A DNA stretch of 64,000 bases from Cerasicoccus maritimus (GCA_031296935.1 JAVDPD010000010.1:1-64000), one strand, 5' to 3'; positions 9,253-18,274 are shown, numbered from the stretch's first letter. Numbers and translations are program-made. Notes: generated by a model from the letters alone, not told the origin.

Positions 9253-12200
9253 TTAGTGAGCGTGATCTTCGTGCCCATGATCGTCGTGGCCAGTGGCAGC
9301 GGGAGCGTGGCTGTCATGACCATCGGCGGCGTGGGAATCATGTGAGCCATGATCTCCGTGATCGCCGTGACCAGTCTTGAAATCGTATTCCTGACGCGAA
9401 AGCGGCTTGCCAGCCTTCGGCATTTTCGGATTCGGATTACGCAGCTTGGCCAGATACGTGGTGCGCGGACGAATGTTCAGGTAGCCGAGGACCGAGTAGT
9501 CGCGGTCTGACTCCTTCGCCTTCGAAACGGCGCTGTTCGGGTCGCTGATGTCGCCAAAAGTAATCGCGTCGGTCGGGCAAACCTGCTGACAGGCCACCTT
9601 GATTGTTCCATCCGGCACGTGTGTGTTGGAGGAATCCTTGGCCTTGTTGAGCTGGTTGATCTTCGCCGATTCGATGCGCTGGACGCAGTAAGTGCACTTT
9701 TCCATCACGCCGCGCATGCGGACGGTGACGTTCGGGTTCTTCTGCATGCGCGTCAGCTGGCTGGCTTCGGTCTTATACTTGTTCGGACCGAGCGGGCCAG
9801 CGTAGAAGCTGTCGCGTTCGCGCTTGTTGTAATCAAAGAAGTTGAAGCGGCGGACCTTATACGGGCAGTTGTTCGCGCAGTAACGGGTGCCGACGCAACG
9901 GTTGTAGGCCATCGTGTTGAGGCCCTGCTCGTCATGGACGGTCGCATTAACCGGGCAAACGGATTCGCAAGGCGCCAATTCACAATGCTGGCAAGCCATG
10001 CTCATGAAGTTGACCTGCGGGTCTTCCGGCAACTCGGTGTTCGGCAGGCTCGGGTCGGTTGCGAAGTAGCGGTCCAAACGGATCCAGTGCATTTCGCGGC
10101 CGCGGAGAACCTGGTCCTTACCGACGATCGGAATATTGTTCTCCGATTGGCAGGCAATGACGCAAGCGTTACAAGCCGTGCAAGTGTTGAGGTCGATGTT
10201 CATGCCCCACTGCTGCGGTGGCTTGAACTGATCTTCGGCGCCCTTCCAGACATCGACGTTCGGCGCGGGCTTGTCAAAAGCCGGCGTCTTATACATCGAG
10301 CCACCACGGGGGATTTCGAGTGCCTTCTCTGCGATGGAATCCTTGCGCGCCGTGCCGTAAACGGGCGGCGAGTGCGATTCCATGCCGAGCTTATTAACAA
10401 ATTCCGGATCTTCCTGGTATTCCGTGTTGTTGGCTTCGCGGATGATCGCGCGGCCTTCCATCGACCAGTGCTCCTGCGTGTTCGCAAGCTGGTAACGGTT
10501 GTTGGTGATGCTGATCTTGGCGCCCGTGGTCAAGCCCATCGAGGCGGCAGTGGTCAGCGGGTAAGCGTCAAAGCCAATGCCCTTGCCAACATTCGGTGCG
10601 AAGACGTCGGTGCCGATGCGGCCAGTCTTCTTGCGACCAAAGCCGAGAGAAACCACCACGGTGTTGTCGGCGAGGCCGGGCAGCACGTGGATCGGACCGG
10701 TGACCTTCTGGCCGTTGACTTCGAGCGTGCCGATGCGGGCTTGCTCCTTACCGATCTTGAAATCGTTGGCGTTCGGCTTGATGGCCTGCTTGGAAAGCAA
10801 TTCAGGCGGATCGCTGAGCAAAGTTTGCTGCGGCATGATGCCGTGCTTCTTCGCGAGCTTCGGGCTGATGAGGATCGCGTTGTCCCAAGTGAGCTTGGTC
10901 ATCGGATCCGGGCACTCCATCAACCAACCATTGTTGTTGAAGCTGCCATCGAAGGCGTGGGTGCTCGGGATGATGCGGATCTCAACGGCCTCTGCGGTGA
11001 CTGGTGCAGGTTTGATCGAATACTTAGAAACGAGCATACCGGCTTTAACTGCGGCGTCGGTTCCGCCCTCAACGCTGGCGTAGCGAGCATCGAGCCAGAC
11101 ACCTTCAGCGAGCCACTTTTCGAAAGTGACCGAGTCGGTCTTACCGGTAACCTTACCGAAAGTTTCCTTCACGAGGTCATACCCCTCGCCTGCCGGGTCG
11201 ATGCCCTGCATGAGCGCGATGACTTCGATTTCCGAGTAGCCTTCGAACAGCGGAAGGATCATCGGCTGAACCGGCAAGTAGTCGCCACAGATCGCGCGAC
11301 CGTCACCCCAGCTTTCGAGGTAGTGGTTGGCGGCAATCGTGACCGCAGCGGCTTCCGACGTTTCGTCGTCGTAGTAGCCGTGGCGGATGACTTCCTTGGC
11401 GTTCTTCAGCGCTTCGCCGAACTTCAGGTCGGCCGGCGCGTCGTAAACTGGGTTGCCGCCGAGCACCACGAGGGTCTCGATGGACTTGTCGTTCAGGCCG
11501 GTTACGACGTCAGCAATACCTGCTTCGACGAGTGCCGGTTGCTCGATGTATTTGATGGTGTGACCATCGGCGGCGAGCATGCCGTTCATCGCGTAAACGA
11601 GCACGTGCACTTCTTCCGGCAGATGCGGACCGGCGACAATCAGCGACTCGCCCTCGTGTTTAACGAGGTCCTTAACGCATTCCTTGATCCACTGCTCGTT
11701 GCCGGAAATGCCCTTGGCTTGTTCCTTGAGCTTGGCGACGATTTCACTGCTGCCGCCAGCTTGCGACATCAACTCTGCGGCAATCGCGGCGGTAAAAGCC
11801 GGGATGTGCGCGGTCGAGGCGCGGAGGCGGTGGTCCGCCATACCGCCGGTCAGCGAGAAATTGGACTCAACCGCGTAAAGGCGGTTCATCTTCTCGGCCT
11901 CGGAGGAATCCTTAACGGCGCGGCTCTTACCAAAGCCCTTGCTGTAGTGGATTTGGCCGGGCTCGGTGGCGAGGAAATCGCTGTCCAGCGCGAGGATGCG
12001 CTTGGCCTTGTCGAGCTGGTAGAACGGACGCGCGGGCTTGCCCATGACCTTGGCCATGGCGCGGATCGGCGCAGACGTATCAACCGGCTCGTATTCCGCC
12101 CAAACGGCTTCGGGGAACTGCTTCTTTAAAGAAGCAACCAGACGGCGGCGGGTGTCGGAAGTCGACGGGCGTGCGAGAATCGCGAGGCCCTTACCCTTGT

Positions 12201-12750
12201 TGGCCGAGTAAGTCTTGTTCAGGCCAGCGAGCATCGAGCGAACTTGCGCTTGATCGATGTTCTTGCCGCCCTTGGCAAAAGACTTCTGCAGGCGGTCCGG
12301 ATCATAAAGATCAAGCACGGAGGCCTGAGCGAAAGAATCAGTCGCGCCACCGTAGCCGGGATCAGAAGGGTTACCTTCGATCTTGGTCGGGCGGGCGTCA
12401 TTGGTTTCAACAACCAGCGGAATGTTTTCAGCAGAGCCCGGATAGGACGACGCGTAATACATCGGCACGCCGGGGACCATCAGCTCGGGCTGCTTGGAAT
12501 ACGGCAGGATGTGACGCGTGGGCATGCGGCAACCGGCCAAGCCAATGCCAGCCAAGCCAGCGGAGGCGCCCATCAGCTTCAGGAAGCTGCGGCGGTCGGT
12601 TTCGTTGGCTTCAGTCGCGCCTTCGGGGAACTCGCGTTCCAGCCATTCCTGGAACTCGGGCGTTTTCGCCAGCTCACCCGGGCTGCGCCAGTATTTTGGT
12701 GCGGCCAGCTCGCGTTCTGTGGGCTCGGGATGGTGGAATTTACGCTTCAT
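9253..12750 (-). CDS. actB: Alternative complex III subunit ActB, molybdopterin-type and 4Fe-4S fusion
   Basis: Large peripheral subunit of the Act complex, 1,165 residues. It starts with a Tat-type region (RRSFLK at residues 53-58) and a lipobox-like LAGC at 71-74. A long molybdopterin-oxidoreductase-like domain follows (to about residue 760); in this family it lacks the cofactor. The ferredoxin-like domain then carries four cysteine clusters: CTACNACVIACQ, CQHCELAPCESVCP, CVGTRYCANNCP, and CTYCVQRI with CQQVCP. The end is a His/Asp-rich tail of about 40 residues. The start at 12750 overlaps the actA stop (ATGA); a TTG at 12757-12759 is less likely. Confidence 0.93.
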   Translation of the reverse strand: MKRKFHHPEPTERELAAPKYWRSPGELAKTPEFQEWLEREFPEGATEANETDRRSFLKLMGASAGLAGIGLAGCRMPTRHILPYSKQPELMVPGVPMYYASSYPGSAENIPLVVETNDARPTKIEGNPSDPGYGGATDSFAQASVLDLYDPDRLQKSFAKGGKNIDQAQVRSMLAGLNKTYSANKGKGLAILARPSTSDTRRRLVASLKKQFPEAVWAEYEPVDTSAPIRAMAKVMGKPARPFYQLDKAKRILALDSDFLATEPGQIHYSKGFGKSRAVKDSSEAEKMNRLYAVESNFSLTGGMADHRLRASTAHIPAFTAAIAAELMSQAGGSSEIVAKLKEQAKGISGNEQWIKECVKDLVKHEGESLIVAGPHLPEEVHVLVYAMNGMLAADGHTIKYIEQPALVEAGIADVVTGLNDKSIETLVVLGGNPVYDAPADLKFGEALKNAKEVIRHGYYDDETSEAAAVTIAANHYLESWGDGRAICGDYLPVQPMILPLFEGYSEIEVIALMQGIDPAGEGYDLVKETFGKVTGKTDSVTFEKWLAEGVWLDARYASVEGGTDAAVKAGMLVSKYSIKPAPVTAEAVEIRIIPSTHAFDGSFNNNGWLMECPDPMTKLTWDNAILISPKLAKKHGIMPQQTLLSDPPELLSKQAIKPNANDFKIGKEQARIGTLEVNGQKVTGPIHVLPGLADNTVVVSLGFGRKKTGRIGTDVFAPNVGKGIGFDAYPLTTAASMGLTTGAKISITNNRYQLANTQEHWSMEGRAIIREANNTEYQEDPEFVNKLGMESHSPPVYGTARKDSIAEKALEIPRGGSMYKTPAFDKPAPNVDVWKGAEDQFKPPQQWGMNIDLNTCTACNACVIACQSENNIPIVGKDQVLRGREMHWIRLDRYFATDPSLPNTELPEDPQVNFMSMACQHCELAPCESVCPVNATVHDEQGLNTMAYNRCVGTRYCANNCPYKVRRFNFFDYNKRERDSFYAGPLGPNKYKTEASQLTRMQKNPNVTVRMRGVMEKCTYCVQRIESAKINQLNKAKDSSNTHVPDGTIKVACQQVCPTDAITFGDISDPNSAVSKAKESDRDYSVLGYLNIRPRTTYLAKLRNPNPKMPKAGKPLSRQEYDFKTGHGDHGDHGSHDSHAADGHDSHAPAATGHDDHGHEDHAH

Positions 12751-13400
12751 CGGTGGCAACCGGAACAGCTCTGTGGCGGGTTAACTTTCCAATCGTGCAC
12801 GAACTTCGTGCCCTGCTCGATCTGCTCCTCGCGGCTATCGTAGCTGAAAGTGAGGTTGGTGACTTCATCGACCGGGCGAATGAAGTTTTCAGGATTGCGG
12901 TGACACTCAAGGCAGAAGGCCATGGAGAGCGGCTTAGCGTGGTAAACCTCTTCCATTTCGTTGACCTGCCCGTGACAGTGCACGCAGGAAACACCACGGT
13001 TAATGTGAACCGAGTGATTAAAGTAAACGTAGTCCGGGGTGCGGTGGATCTTTACCCACGGCACCGGCTCGCCTGATTCGTAGCTGTTGCGGATCGGCGC
13101 GAGCTTCGGGCTGTCCGTCTTGATCAGACTGTGGCAATTCATACAAGTGGAAGCGGCGGGAACATTTGAGTGCTCCGAGCGGTCCACAAAGGTATGACAG
13201 TAACGACAATCCAACCCAAGTTGATCTACGTGCAGCGAGTGCTCGAAGGAGACTGGCTGTATCGGCTGATAGCCGACGCGCAAATACTTGGGCGTTGCGT
13301 AATAGGTGACGCCGGCCACGACGGTGCCGACTGCCAGACACAAGCAAATCACTATTTGGATCGGCGCTGTGTTACTCCACTTTGGGAAAATATTGGCCAT
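12747..13400 (-). CDS. actA: Alternative complex III subunit ActA, pentahaem cytochrome c
   Basis: Membrane-anchored multihaem subunit of the Act complex, 217 residues. After an N-terminal helix (about residues 14-36) there are exactly five CxxCH sites: C65-H69 (CRYCH), C86-H90 (CMNCH), C139-H143 (CVHCH), C163-H167 (CLECH) and C212-H216 (CSGCH), the number known for ActA. The last site is at the extreme C-terminus. Conserved histidines between them (SLHVDQ, FNHSVHIN) are likely distal ligands. It is the first recognised act gene; a small ORF lies 37 bp upstream. Confidence 0.93.
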   Translation of the reverse strand: MANIFPKWSNTAPIQIVICLCLAVGTVVAGVTYYATPKYLRVGYQPIQPVSFEHSLHVDQLGLDCRYCHTFVDRSEHSNVPAASTCMNCHSLIKTDSPKLAPIRNSYESGEPVPWVKIHRTPDYVYFNHSVHINRGVSCVHCHGQVNEMEEVYHAKPLSMAFCLECHRNPENFIRPVDEVTNLTFSYDSREEQIEQGTKFVHDWKVNPPQSCSGCHR

Positions 13401-13437
13401 TGTTTGAACCGAAATCTCAGTCTAGAAAGAGCGCGCT

Positions 13438-13629
13438 CTAGCTACTGACACGCTCCACTGCACGAGGGGCTTTGCGTGCTTCCACGGGGAAGCGCGCGCG
13501 TTCGGGTTCAGCCGACGCAGTGTCACGCGTGGGGGCTGCGCCCGATGTCCGGGGCAATAGAAACAGACCAGCCGCAATAGCGGCAAGAGCCTGTAGAAAG
13601 GATTTCCTGTGCGTATTCGAGTCAGCCAT
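13438..13629 (-). CDS. Small exported protein candidate at the head of the act operon
   Basis: A possible 63-residue protein starting MADSNTHRKSFLQALAAIAA. It shows a basic HRKSF segment and a hydrophobic stretch ending before SGAAPTRD, which resembles a Tat or Sec signal followed by a short basic, Pro/Arg-rich tail. It is in the same direction as actA and ends 37 bp before it. I chose the ATG at 13629 because it begins the signal-like segment; a longer reading from 13680 adds no recognisable sequence. There is no clear ribosome-binding site. It could be a real small exported protein or a chance ORF. Confidence 0.4.
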   Translation of the reverse strand: MADSNTHRKSFLQALAAIAAGLFLLPRTSGAAPTRDTASAEPERARFPVEARKAPRAVERVSS

Positions 13630-13841
13630 GAGCAAGAAAGAGAGCAGTGAAGGCTGATTCGTTTTTCTAATCAACCCCAAAATGAGTGCAAATCGTCACT
13701 TTCCTCCAGTAGTGGTCATTCATAAGGGATCATTGGATCACATATTAGCCATTCTCGTAAGTTATAAAAAAGCTATAAGCGCCAAACCCCTGACCAACAA
13801 AGGGATTCAGTGCATCAGAGCCACACAGCCTAACATGTCTG

Positions 13842-14864
13842 CTAATCGCAATCTTCGGAAACCAGCTCGGGCACCATCAGGTAAGTTCCAAAAAGAAAAA
13901 ACCAAGACCCCATCATCAGGGCGAAATAATTGCCCAGCCATTGGGGCATTTGGAGGGGGCCTTGGCCGAAATAACCGACCACACTGGAGATCAGGAAACC
14001 AAAGGAGCCCAATAGGCTAAAAAAGTTAATCCACCAGGAGACATCCCACCAGAGCCATGCCCATTTGCGGTGCGACACCTCCACAAGGCCCAGATAACTG
14101 GCCGTCACGAAAAAGCACGAGGCGACCGTGCTCGGGGTCCAGACGAGGATGTCCGCGATGACCCAATTCATCCCCTCGACCAGGCCCATGCCGCAATTGA
14201 TGTTAAACGTAATCGCGCCGATCAATTGCACGGTCGCAATCCAGTAGTCCAAGCGATTGCCCGCAAAGCCCATCCAGCGTATGCGCCGCGTGCGTTGATC
14301 CTGCGGCTTGTGCTCCACGTAGCGCTCCAGCTCATGCGCCTTCAGTTGCACGGTCGCATCGAAGTCCGTGTTCAGCGCTTCTAGTAATAATAGATAACTG
14401 CCGATCGTGAACCACACCGAGCCAATGAAGCACACCAATGCGTAATTATAAGGCTGCAGCCCAAACCAATCCAGCACGCCGGGGTAAGCCGTGGGCACCG
14501 TGCCCACTACGAAGCAGATCGAGCCGATAATAAAGATCAGCCCAATCCACCAGGAAAGGCTTTCAACGCGCCAACCCCACAACCGAAAATGCTGGCGCAC
14601 GGATTTCGACGCCGCATTGACCTGCCCCACGTGCTCATGCGAGGCCACTTGCGACAACGCGCCAGCCGAGTCTTGAATCACCGCGCCACGGCGTTTGCGG
14701 TGTCGCCGGGAAGTCCACACATGCAGCCCGCCATCGGGCAATCGGTGAATAACGCGCGTTATAAATCGCCCCACCCGATGCGTGGCGACATGCTCCCAAT
14801 GCGCTGGAAACGTTACGTGGGGCGGCAGGTCAGTAGCGGGTGTCCGGTCAGCCATCAACGCCAT
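13842..14864 (-). CDS. Polytopic membrane protein of unknown function
   Basis: About 340 residues, with a cytoplasmic N-terminal third rich in Arg and His (RFITRVIHRLPDGGLHVWTS), followed by roughly seven membrane segments from about residue 105 on. The segments repeat a pattern of the kind IGLIFIIGSICFVVGT, CFIGSVWFTIGSYLLLLEAL and NYFALMMGSWFFLFGTYLMV, each with a Gly-Ser pair. This resembles YrhK-type membrane repeats, but I do not firmly recognise the family. The start is uncertain: ATGs at 14864 and 14855 and a TTG at 14891 are all possible. It lies 30 bp after an exported-protein gene on the same strand. Confidence 0.65.
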   Translation of the reverse strand: MALMADRTPATDLPPHVTFPAHWEHVATHRVGRFITRVIHRLPDGGLHVWTSRRHRKRRGAVIQDSAGALSQVASHEHVGQVNAASKSVRQHFRLWGWRVESLSWWIGLIFIIGSICFVVGTVPTAYPGVLDWFGLQPYNYALVCFIGSVWFTIGSYLLLLEALNTDFDATVQLKAHELERYVEHKPQDQRTRRIRWMGFAGNRLDYWIATVQLIGAITFNINCGMGLVEGMNWVIADILVWTPSTVASCFFVTASYLGLVEVSHRKWAWLWWDVSWWINFFSLLGSFGFLISSVVGYFGQGPLQMPQWLGNYFALMMGSWFFLFGTYLMVPELVSEDCD

Positions 14865-14894
14865 CCAAAGACGCTTGGCGTCACGGGGCAAGCC

Positions 14895-15599
14895 CTACCA
14901 ATCAAAGAGTCGGTCAAAGAAGCCGCGCTCGGAATCCTTACCCGTAGTCTTCGCCGATTCACCCGGGGTTGGCTCTTGGTAGGTGGCGACTTCGGCGTCC
15001 TCGCCCTTGATCCGCGCCATCACCCGGCGCTGCTCAGCGCTCATTTGCGGACCAGAGTCGCTGCCCGCCGTTTGCACAGGGATGCCAGCATCGGTCTTAT
15101 TCTGCCAGAACTGGTAGCGGTTAATATCCCGCAGGGAGACCTCGTCCACCATTTCCGAAAAGTGCTGCGCGCCCGGCGTATTCAGTTCCGTGCCGCTAAA
15201 TTTGTGCGACATCACGTTGTCGCGCAAGCGGTTCCAATTTTGCACATTGGCCATCTTCCGCTCGTCGGACTCCAGTGAAATCTGCGCTTCCTCGCGGCCG
15301 ATCTTGTCGTAATTCAGCTGCGAGGTCGCAAATTCCTGCCCTCCGCGCGTCTGCAAGGAATTCGCCTTCTTGTCACCAATGGACGAGAAAGACTGGTGCC
15401 ACTGCTTGAACTGGATCTTGTCCTTGTCCGCGCCAAACATCTCATCCCCGCGTGGCGAGCTGGAGTTGCCCGCATCGAACTTCTTGTCGGTCAGGTTGTT
15501 CGAACCGCCCAAGTCAGACAAGCGACGCGGTGCGGCGTCCAGCGACAGCATGGCTGCACTCAAGATGACAAGGGATAAACTGGCGCGGGTTAAAAACAT
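14895..15599 (-). CDS. Exported protein of unknown function
   Basis: A 234-residue protein with a clear signal peptide, MFLTRASLSLVILSAAMLSL, ending near DAAPRRL. The mature part is hydrophilic, rich in Asp, Lys, Gln and Ser and predicted mostly helical or disordered; it ends with ERGFFDRLFDW. I see no known domain. The ATG at 15599 was chosen because the signal peptide begins there; earlier in-frame codons up to 15740 overlap thyA on the opposite strand. It is divergent from thyA with about 140 bp between the chosen starts, a likely shared promoter region. Confidence 0.65.
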   Translation of the reverse strand: MFLTRASLSLVILSAAMLSLDAAPRRLSDLGGSNNLTDKKFDAGNSSSPRGDEMFGADKDKIQFKQWHQSFSSIGDKKANSLQTRGGQEFATSQLNYDKIGREEAQISLESDERKMANVQNWNRLRDNVMSHKFSGTELNTPGAQHFSEMVDEVSLRDINRYQFWQNKTDAGIPVQTAGSDSGPQMSAEQRRVMARIKGEDAEVATYQEPTPGESAKTTGKDSERGFFDRLFDW

Positions 15600-15738
15600 C
15601 AACGCAATTAAGGTATCACATCGCCGCCCGACATAAAACTGTTTTTTCAGGCCATCGCAGATAGACAACTTTTTCAAATCTCCCCTTCCCCTTCGCCAAA
15701 CTTGACTCCCCGCCCCTGCCCCGAAATAGTCGCAGCGC

Positions 15739-16575
15739 ATGAAGACCTACTTGGACCTGCTCCGTCACGTAATGGAAAACGGCGAAGACCGCGGCGACCG
15801 CACCGGCGTTGGCACGCGATCAGTTTTCGGCGCGCAGGCCCGGTATTCGCTCTCGCCAGATTTCCCCATGGTCACCACCAAGCGCGTGCACTGGAAGTCC
15901 GTCGTATACGAGCTGCTATGGTTCCTCCGCGGCGAGACCAACGTCAAGTGGCTCCAGGAGCGCGGCGTCTCCATCTGGGATGAGTGGGCCGACGAAACCG
16001 GTAGCCTCGGCCGTGTCTACGGCGCGCAGTGGACCGATTGGCAAACCGCCGACGGACGCCGCATCAACCAGCTCGATGAGCTCGTCGAAGGCCTTCGCAA
16101 AAAGCCGCAGTCCCGCCGCCACATTGTCAGCGCCTGGAACCCCGCCGACCTGCCCGACGAATCACGCCCCCCGCAGGACAACGCCCGCGAAGGCAAAATG
16201 GCGCTCCCGCCCTGCCACGCCCTGTTCCAGTTTTACGTCTCCGAAGACGGCGGCCTCAGCTGCCAGCTCTACCAGCGCAGCGCCGACCTCTTCCTCGGCG
16301 TCCCGTTCAACATCGCCTCCTACGCCCTGCTCACCTGCATGGTCGCCCAAATAACCGGCCTGAAACCCAAGGAGTTCATCCACACCTTCGGCGACCTCCA
16401 CATTTATAAGAACCACTTCGAGCAAGTGGAAAAGCAACTCGCCCGCGACACGCGCCCCCTCCCCCAGGTAAAGCTCAACCCGGCCATCACCAAGCTCGAA
16501 GACTTCGACTTCGACGACATCGAGCTCATCGGCTACGACCCGCACAAAGGCATCAAAGCCCCCATCGCTATATGA
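15739..16575 (+). CDS. thyA: Thymidylate synthase
   Basis: Converts dUMP to dTMP using methylenetetrahydrofolate, in the cytosol. The 278-residue protein is collinear with Thy[12 protein letters not shown] (residues 21-31), the [15 protein letters not shown] segment, GRVYGAQW, the Arg pair in [14 protein letters not shown], the catalytic Cys159 in [12 protein letters not shown], and [20 protein letters not shown]. The end, [25 protein letters not shown], is also canonical. All catalytic regions are present. The start ATG lacks a Shine-Dalgarno sequence. Confidence 0.97.
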   Translation: MKTYLDLLRHVMENGEDRGDRTGVGTRSVFGAQARYSLSPDFPMVTTKRVHWKSVVYELLWFLRGETNVKWLQERGVSIWDEWADETGSLGRVYGAQWTDWQTADGRRINQLDELVEGLRKKPQSRRHIVSAWNPADLPDESRPPQDNAREGKMALPPCHALFQFYVSEDGGLSCQLYQRSADLFLGVPFNIASYALLTCMVAQITGLKPKEFIHTFGDLHIYKNHFEQVEKQLARDTRPLPQVKLNPAITKLEDFDFDDIELIGYDPHKGIKAPIAI

Positions 16576-16641
16576 TGCGTAATAATTATAGCCTGATACC
16601 GCTACCAAGCTGACATTTTGAACTGCTCGAAGAATACTCTC

Positions 16642-17124
16642 GTGAAGAGATTCATAGCTTTCGCATCAATACTTCTCCTCTGCATCCCCAATCTTAGTGC
16701 GGACGAGACATCTATTGATAAAATCAAGAAGGCGTCGGAGAGCAGAGAACTAGATGAAATGACCGACAGAGCTGTTTCTATTACAGCATATGGCGAGGCG
16801 TGTAACTTCAAATCAGTTAATAGCCAAATCGTCATCGAGAAAATAATCTTCCGTGAATATCGCTCGGATGCCGATGGGGAAATCATCCTTGGAACGGAAA
16901 AAGAAATTGAAGTCTTAGCTCTTGCAGAACTTTCCCAACTCGCTGCTTGGCCCAAAGAATATAGAGGAAAGAAAATCCTGCTAACCGGTTTCCTCAGACA
17001 AAAAGAGCCGCTAGCTCAAAAACCACCCATAACAAAGGTCAATGAGGTCGACCTGTCACTGTTCGCTTACCATCCTTACACGCCCTATTTCTTCGAAAAC
17101 TATAGTTGGGAGTTAGCTGAATGA
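16642..17124 (+). CDS. Exported protein of unknown function
   Basis: About 160 residues. The N-terminus (VKRFIAFASILLLCIPNLSA) is a typical signal peptide; I start at the GTG at 16642 because this gives a compact signal, although a TTG at 16618 is also open. The mature part is mixed alpha/beta with no recognised domain; the sequence LILLTGFLRQKEP-like segment near the middle may be a beta-barrel (OB-type) region, which is only a guess. Codon use is AT-richer than thyA before it. Its stop overlaps the start of the next gene by four bases (ATGA), so the two are probably co-translated. Confidence 0.6.
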   Translation: MKRFIAFASILLLCIPNLSADETSIDKIKKASESRELDEMTDRAVSITAYGEACNFKSVNSQIVIEKIIFREYRSDADGEIILGTEKEIEVLALAELSQLAAWPKEYRGKKILLTGFLRQKEPLAQKPPITKVNEVDLSLFAYHPYTPYFFENYSWELAE

Positions 17125-17675
17125 AAACCTTCGAAGAAGCGACCGAGTTTGTGCTCAAGCATAAGGTGGTCACGGTGTTTGGCAGCAAGGGGTCGCCGCA
17201 TCCTTCGTTGTGGGACAATACCGACCTCTCCGCCGACAAACCCAAGACAGGCGGTTGGAGCCCGCGAGTCAGCGCGGTTTGGGATTGGAAAACGCGCATC
17301 CCGGAAACCTTTCCCGACGAGATATTCTACGGCAAACTGCCCAACGGCGACGCCGTCCTCATGGAGCGCGAATACCTGCGCACCACGCATTACCCGCAGG
17401 CATTCAAGCCGGTCAGCGAGCTCCCCCTGCTCTGCCAGCAAATCTACGAATGCGTGCGCATCGAACCATGGACCACCACCGCGCTGCGCAAACACGCCGT
17501 TGCCGAATTCAACACTACCAAGAGCCGCTTCGACACCGCCCTGAAGAAACTCCAAAGCAGCCTGAACATAGCCCGCTCTATGGACCCACAATGCGACGGC
17601 GACACCTGGATCCCCTTCAGCGAAGCCAACCTAGACATCGTCGAAGCCTACCCCGAGCTCCAAGCCGACCCCTAA
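17121..17675 (+). CDS. AlkZ-related protein, probable nucleic-acid-associated
   Basis: A 184-residue cytosolic protein. The pattern VVTVFGSKGSPHPSLWD, then AVWDWKTRIPE, FYGKLPNGDAVLMEREYL and a C-terminal winged-helix-like part (LRKHAVAEFNTTKSRFDTALKKL) resembles proteins annotated as AlkZ-related, which share part of the HTH 42 fold with AlkZ DNA glycosylases. I recall this family from its pattern and could not search it. There is no evidence of the full glycosylase domain, so the activity is unknown. It is coupled by a four-base overlap to the exported protein upstream, an odd pairing. Confidence 0.5.
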   Translation: MKTFEEATEFVLKHKVVTVFGSKGSPHPSLWDNTDLSADKPKTGGWSPRVSAVWDWKTRIPETFPDEIFYGKLPNGDAVLMEREYLRTTHYPQAFKPVSELPLLCQQIYECVRIEPWTTTALRKHAVAEFNTTKSRFDTALKKLQSSLNIARSMDPQCDGDTWIPFSEANLDIVEAYPELQADP

Positions 17676-17693
17676 ACACCGACGATGCTAAGC

Positions 17694-17781
17694 CATAGCA
17701 CAGCCTGTGTCATTACTTAGCACTGCCTGTGCTAAACCTTAGCAGCGGCGGTGTCATGCCTTAGCAGCGTCGCTGCATCAT
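17694..17781. repeat. Array 1 of 22-nt palindromic units (4 units)
   Basis: The word TAGCA recurs at 17696, 17718, 17740 and 17762, an exact 22-nt period. Units start at 17694, 17716, 17738 and 17760. Each is a small inverted repeat, but the stem differs between units: CACAG-C-CTGTG, TTAGCAC-tgcct-GTGCTAA, an imperfect AGCAGCGGCGGTGT, and GCAGCG-T-CGCTGC. There are no spacers between units. It begins 18 bp after the AlkZ-related gene. Confidence 0.85.
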
Positions 17782-17831
17782 TCAAAGAACCAGCCAGCAC
17801 GGGGAAATCATTGCCATCGCCAGCTCACAGC

Positions 17832-17941
17832 CAGTTCCTCGGTTAGGAATCGTCAGATCCTCGGTTAGGAATTACCAGTTCCTCGGGCAGGAATTACCAG
17901 ATCCTCGGCGAGGAATTGACAATGCCTAAGGCAGGAACAGC
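17832..17941. repeat. Array 2 of 22-nt palindromic units (5 units)
   Basis: The word TCCTCGG occurs at 17836, 17858, 17880 and 17902, with a diverged form at 17924, again an exact 22-nt period. Every unit folds as NCCT(n5-6)AGGN: TTCCT-cggtt-AGGAA, ATCCT-cggtt-AGGAAT, TTCCT-cgggc-AGGAA, ATCCT-cggcg-AGGAAT and GCCT-aa-GGC. Array 2 is not in phase with array 1 (8 nt off) and does not share its sequence. A 50-nt stretch without repeats separates them. Confidence 0.88.
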
Positions 17942-17950
17942 CACCTGAGT

Positions 17951-18128
17951 TGGAGGGCGACGCTATGTCGTCGCCGCAGCGCGGGAGTGCTCGCAATCAG
18001 TAGCACAGGTGTCCCGCCTGTGCCCGAACCAAGGATTCAAACACGTTTACAAAATGAGAGATTGAAGCACAGGCGGGACTCCTGTGCTACGGCCGACACA
18101 GGCGGCTACGACGGAGCGTAGCCCTCCA
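17951..18128. repeat. 178-bp nested inverted-repeat element
   Basis: Outer arms of 25 bp lie at 17951-17975 and 18104-18128 (imperfect inverted match, starting TGGAGGGC and ending GCCCTCCA). Inner arms of 24 bp lie at 18000-18023 and 18067-18090 and match as inverted repeats with one difference; each inner arm is itself a palindrome with the words GCACAGG and CCTGTGC. The core is about 43 bp without coding potential. The layout is like a doublet of REP-type palindromes or a small non-autonomous element. No transposase is nearby. Confidence 0.8.
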
Positions 18129-18188
18129 GCAGTCAAACCGCCCCCCTGCCGTCTCCCTTTTTCCTTTAATCTTTTTCCTTTTTCCTCT

Positions 18189-18223
18189 GCCTTTTAGGTT
18201 CGCCAAAGGCGAACCTAAAAGGC
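18189..18223. repeat. Perfect 16-bp hairpin with AAA loop
   Basis: The arms at 18189-18204 and 18208-18223 are exact reverse complements (starting GCCTTTTAGG), with a 3-nt loop AAA. It shares the core TTCGCCAAnGGCGAA with a hairpin at 38998-39016 beside purH. A pyrimidine tract (ccctttttcctttaatc and similar) precedes it. Confidence 0.9.
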
Positions 18224-18274
18224 ATACTTTCAGCATGAAAAGTCGGCCCGCCAGAAGCCCCCAAAGCTGGCTAA

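Noticed and set aside
9619..12129. 836-residue plus-strand reading frame across actB
   Set aside because: It lies fully antisense to actB, which has clear domains. Long antisense frames are expected in GC-rich DNA with strong codon bias; the product has no recognisable motif.
17694..17941. Integron attC sites
   Set aside because: The units are too short, lack the conserved core sites, and no gene cassettes are present between them.
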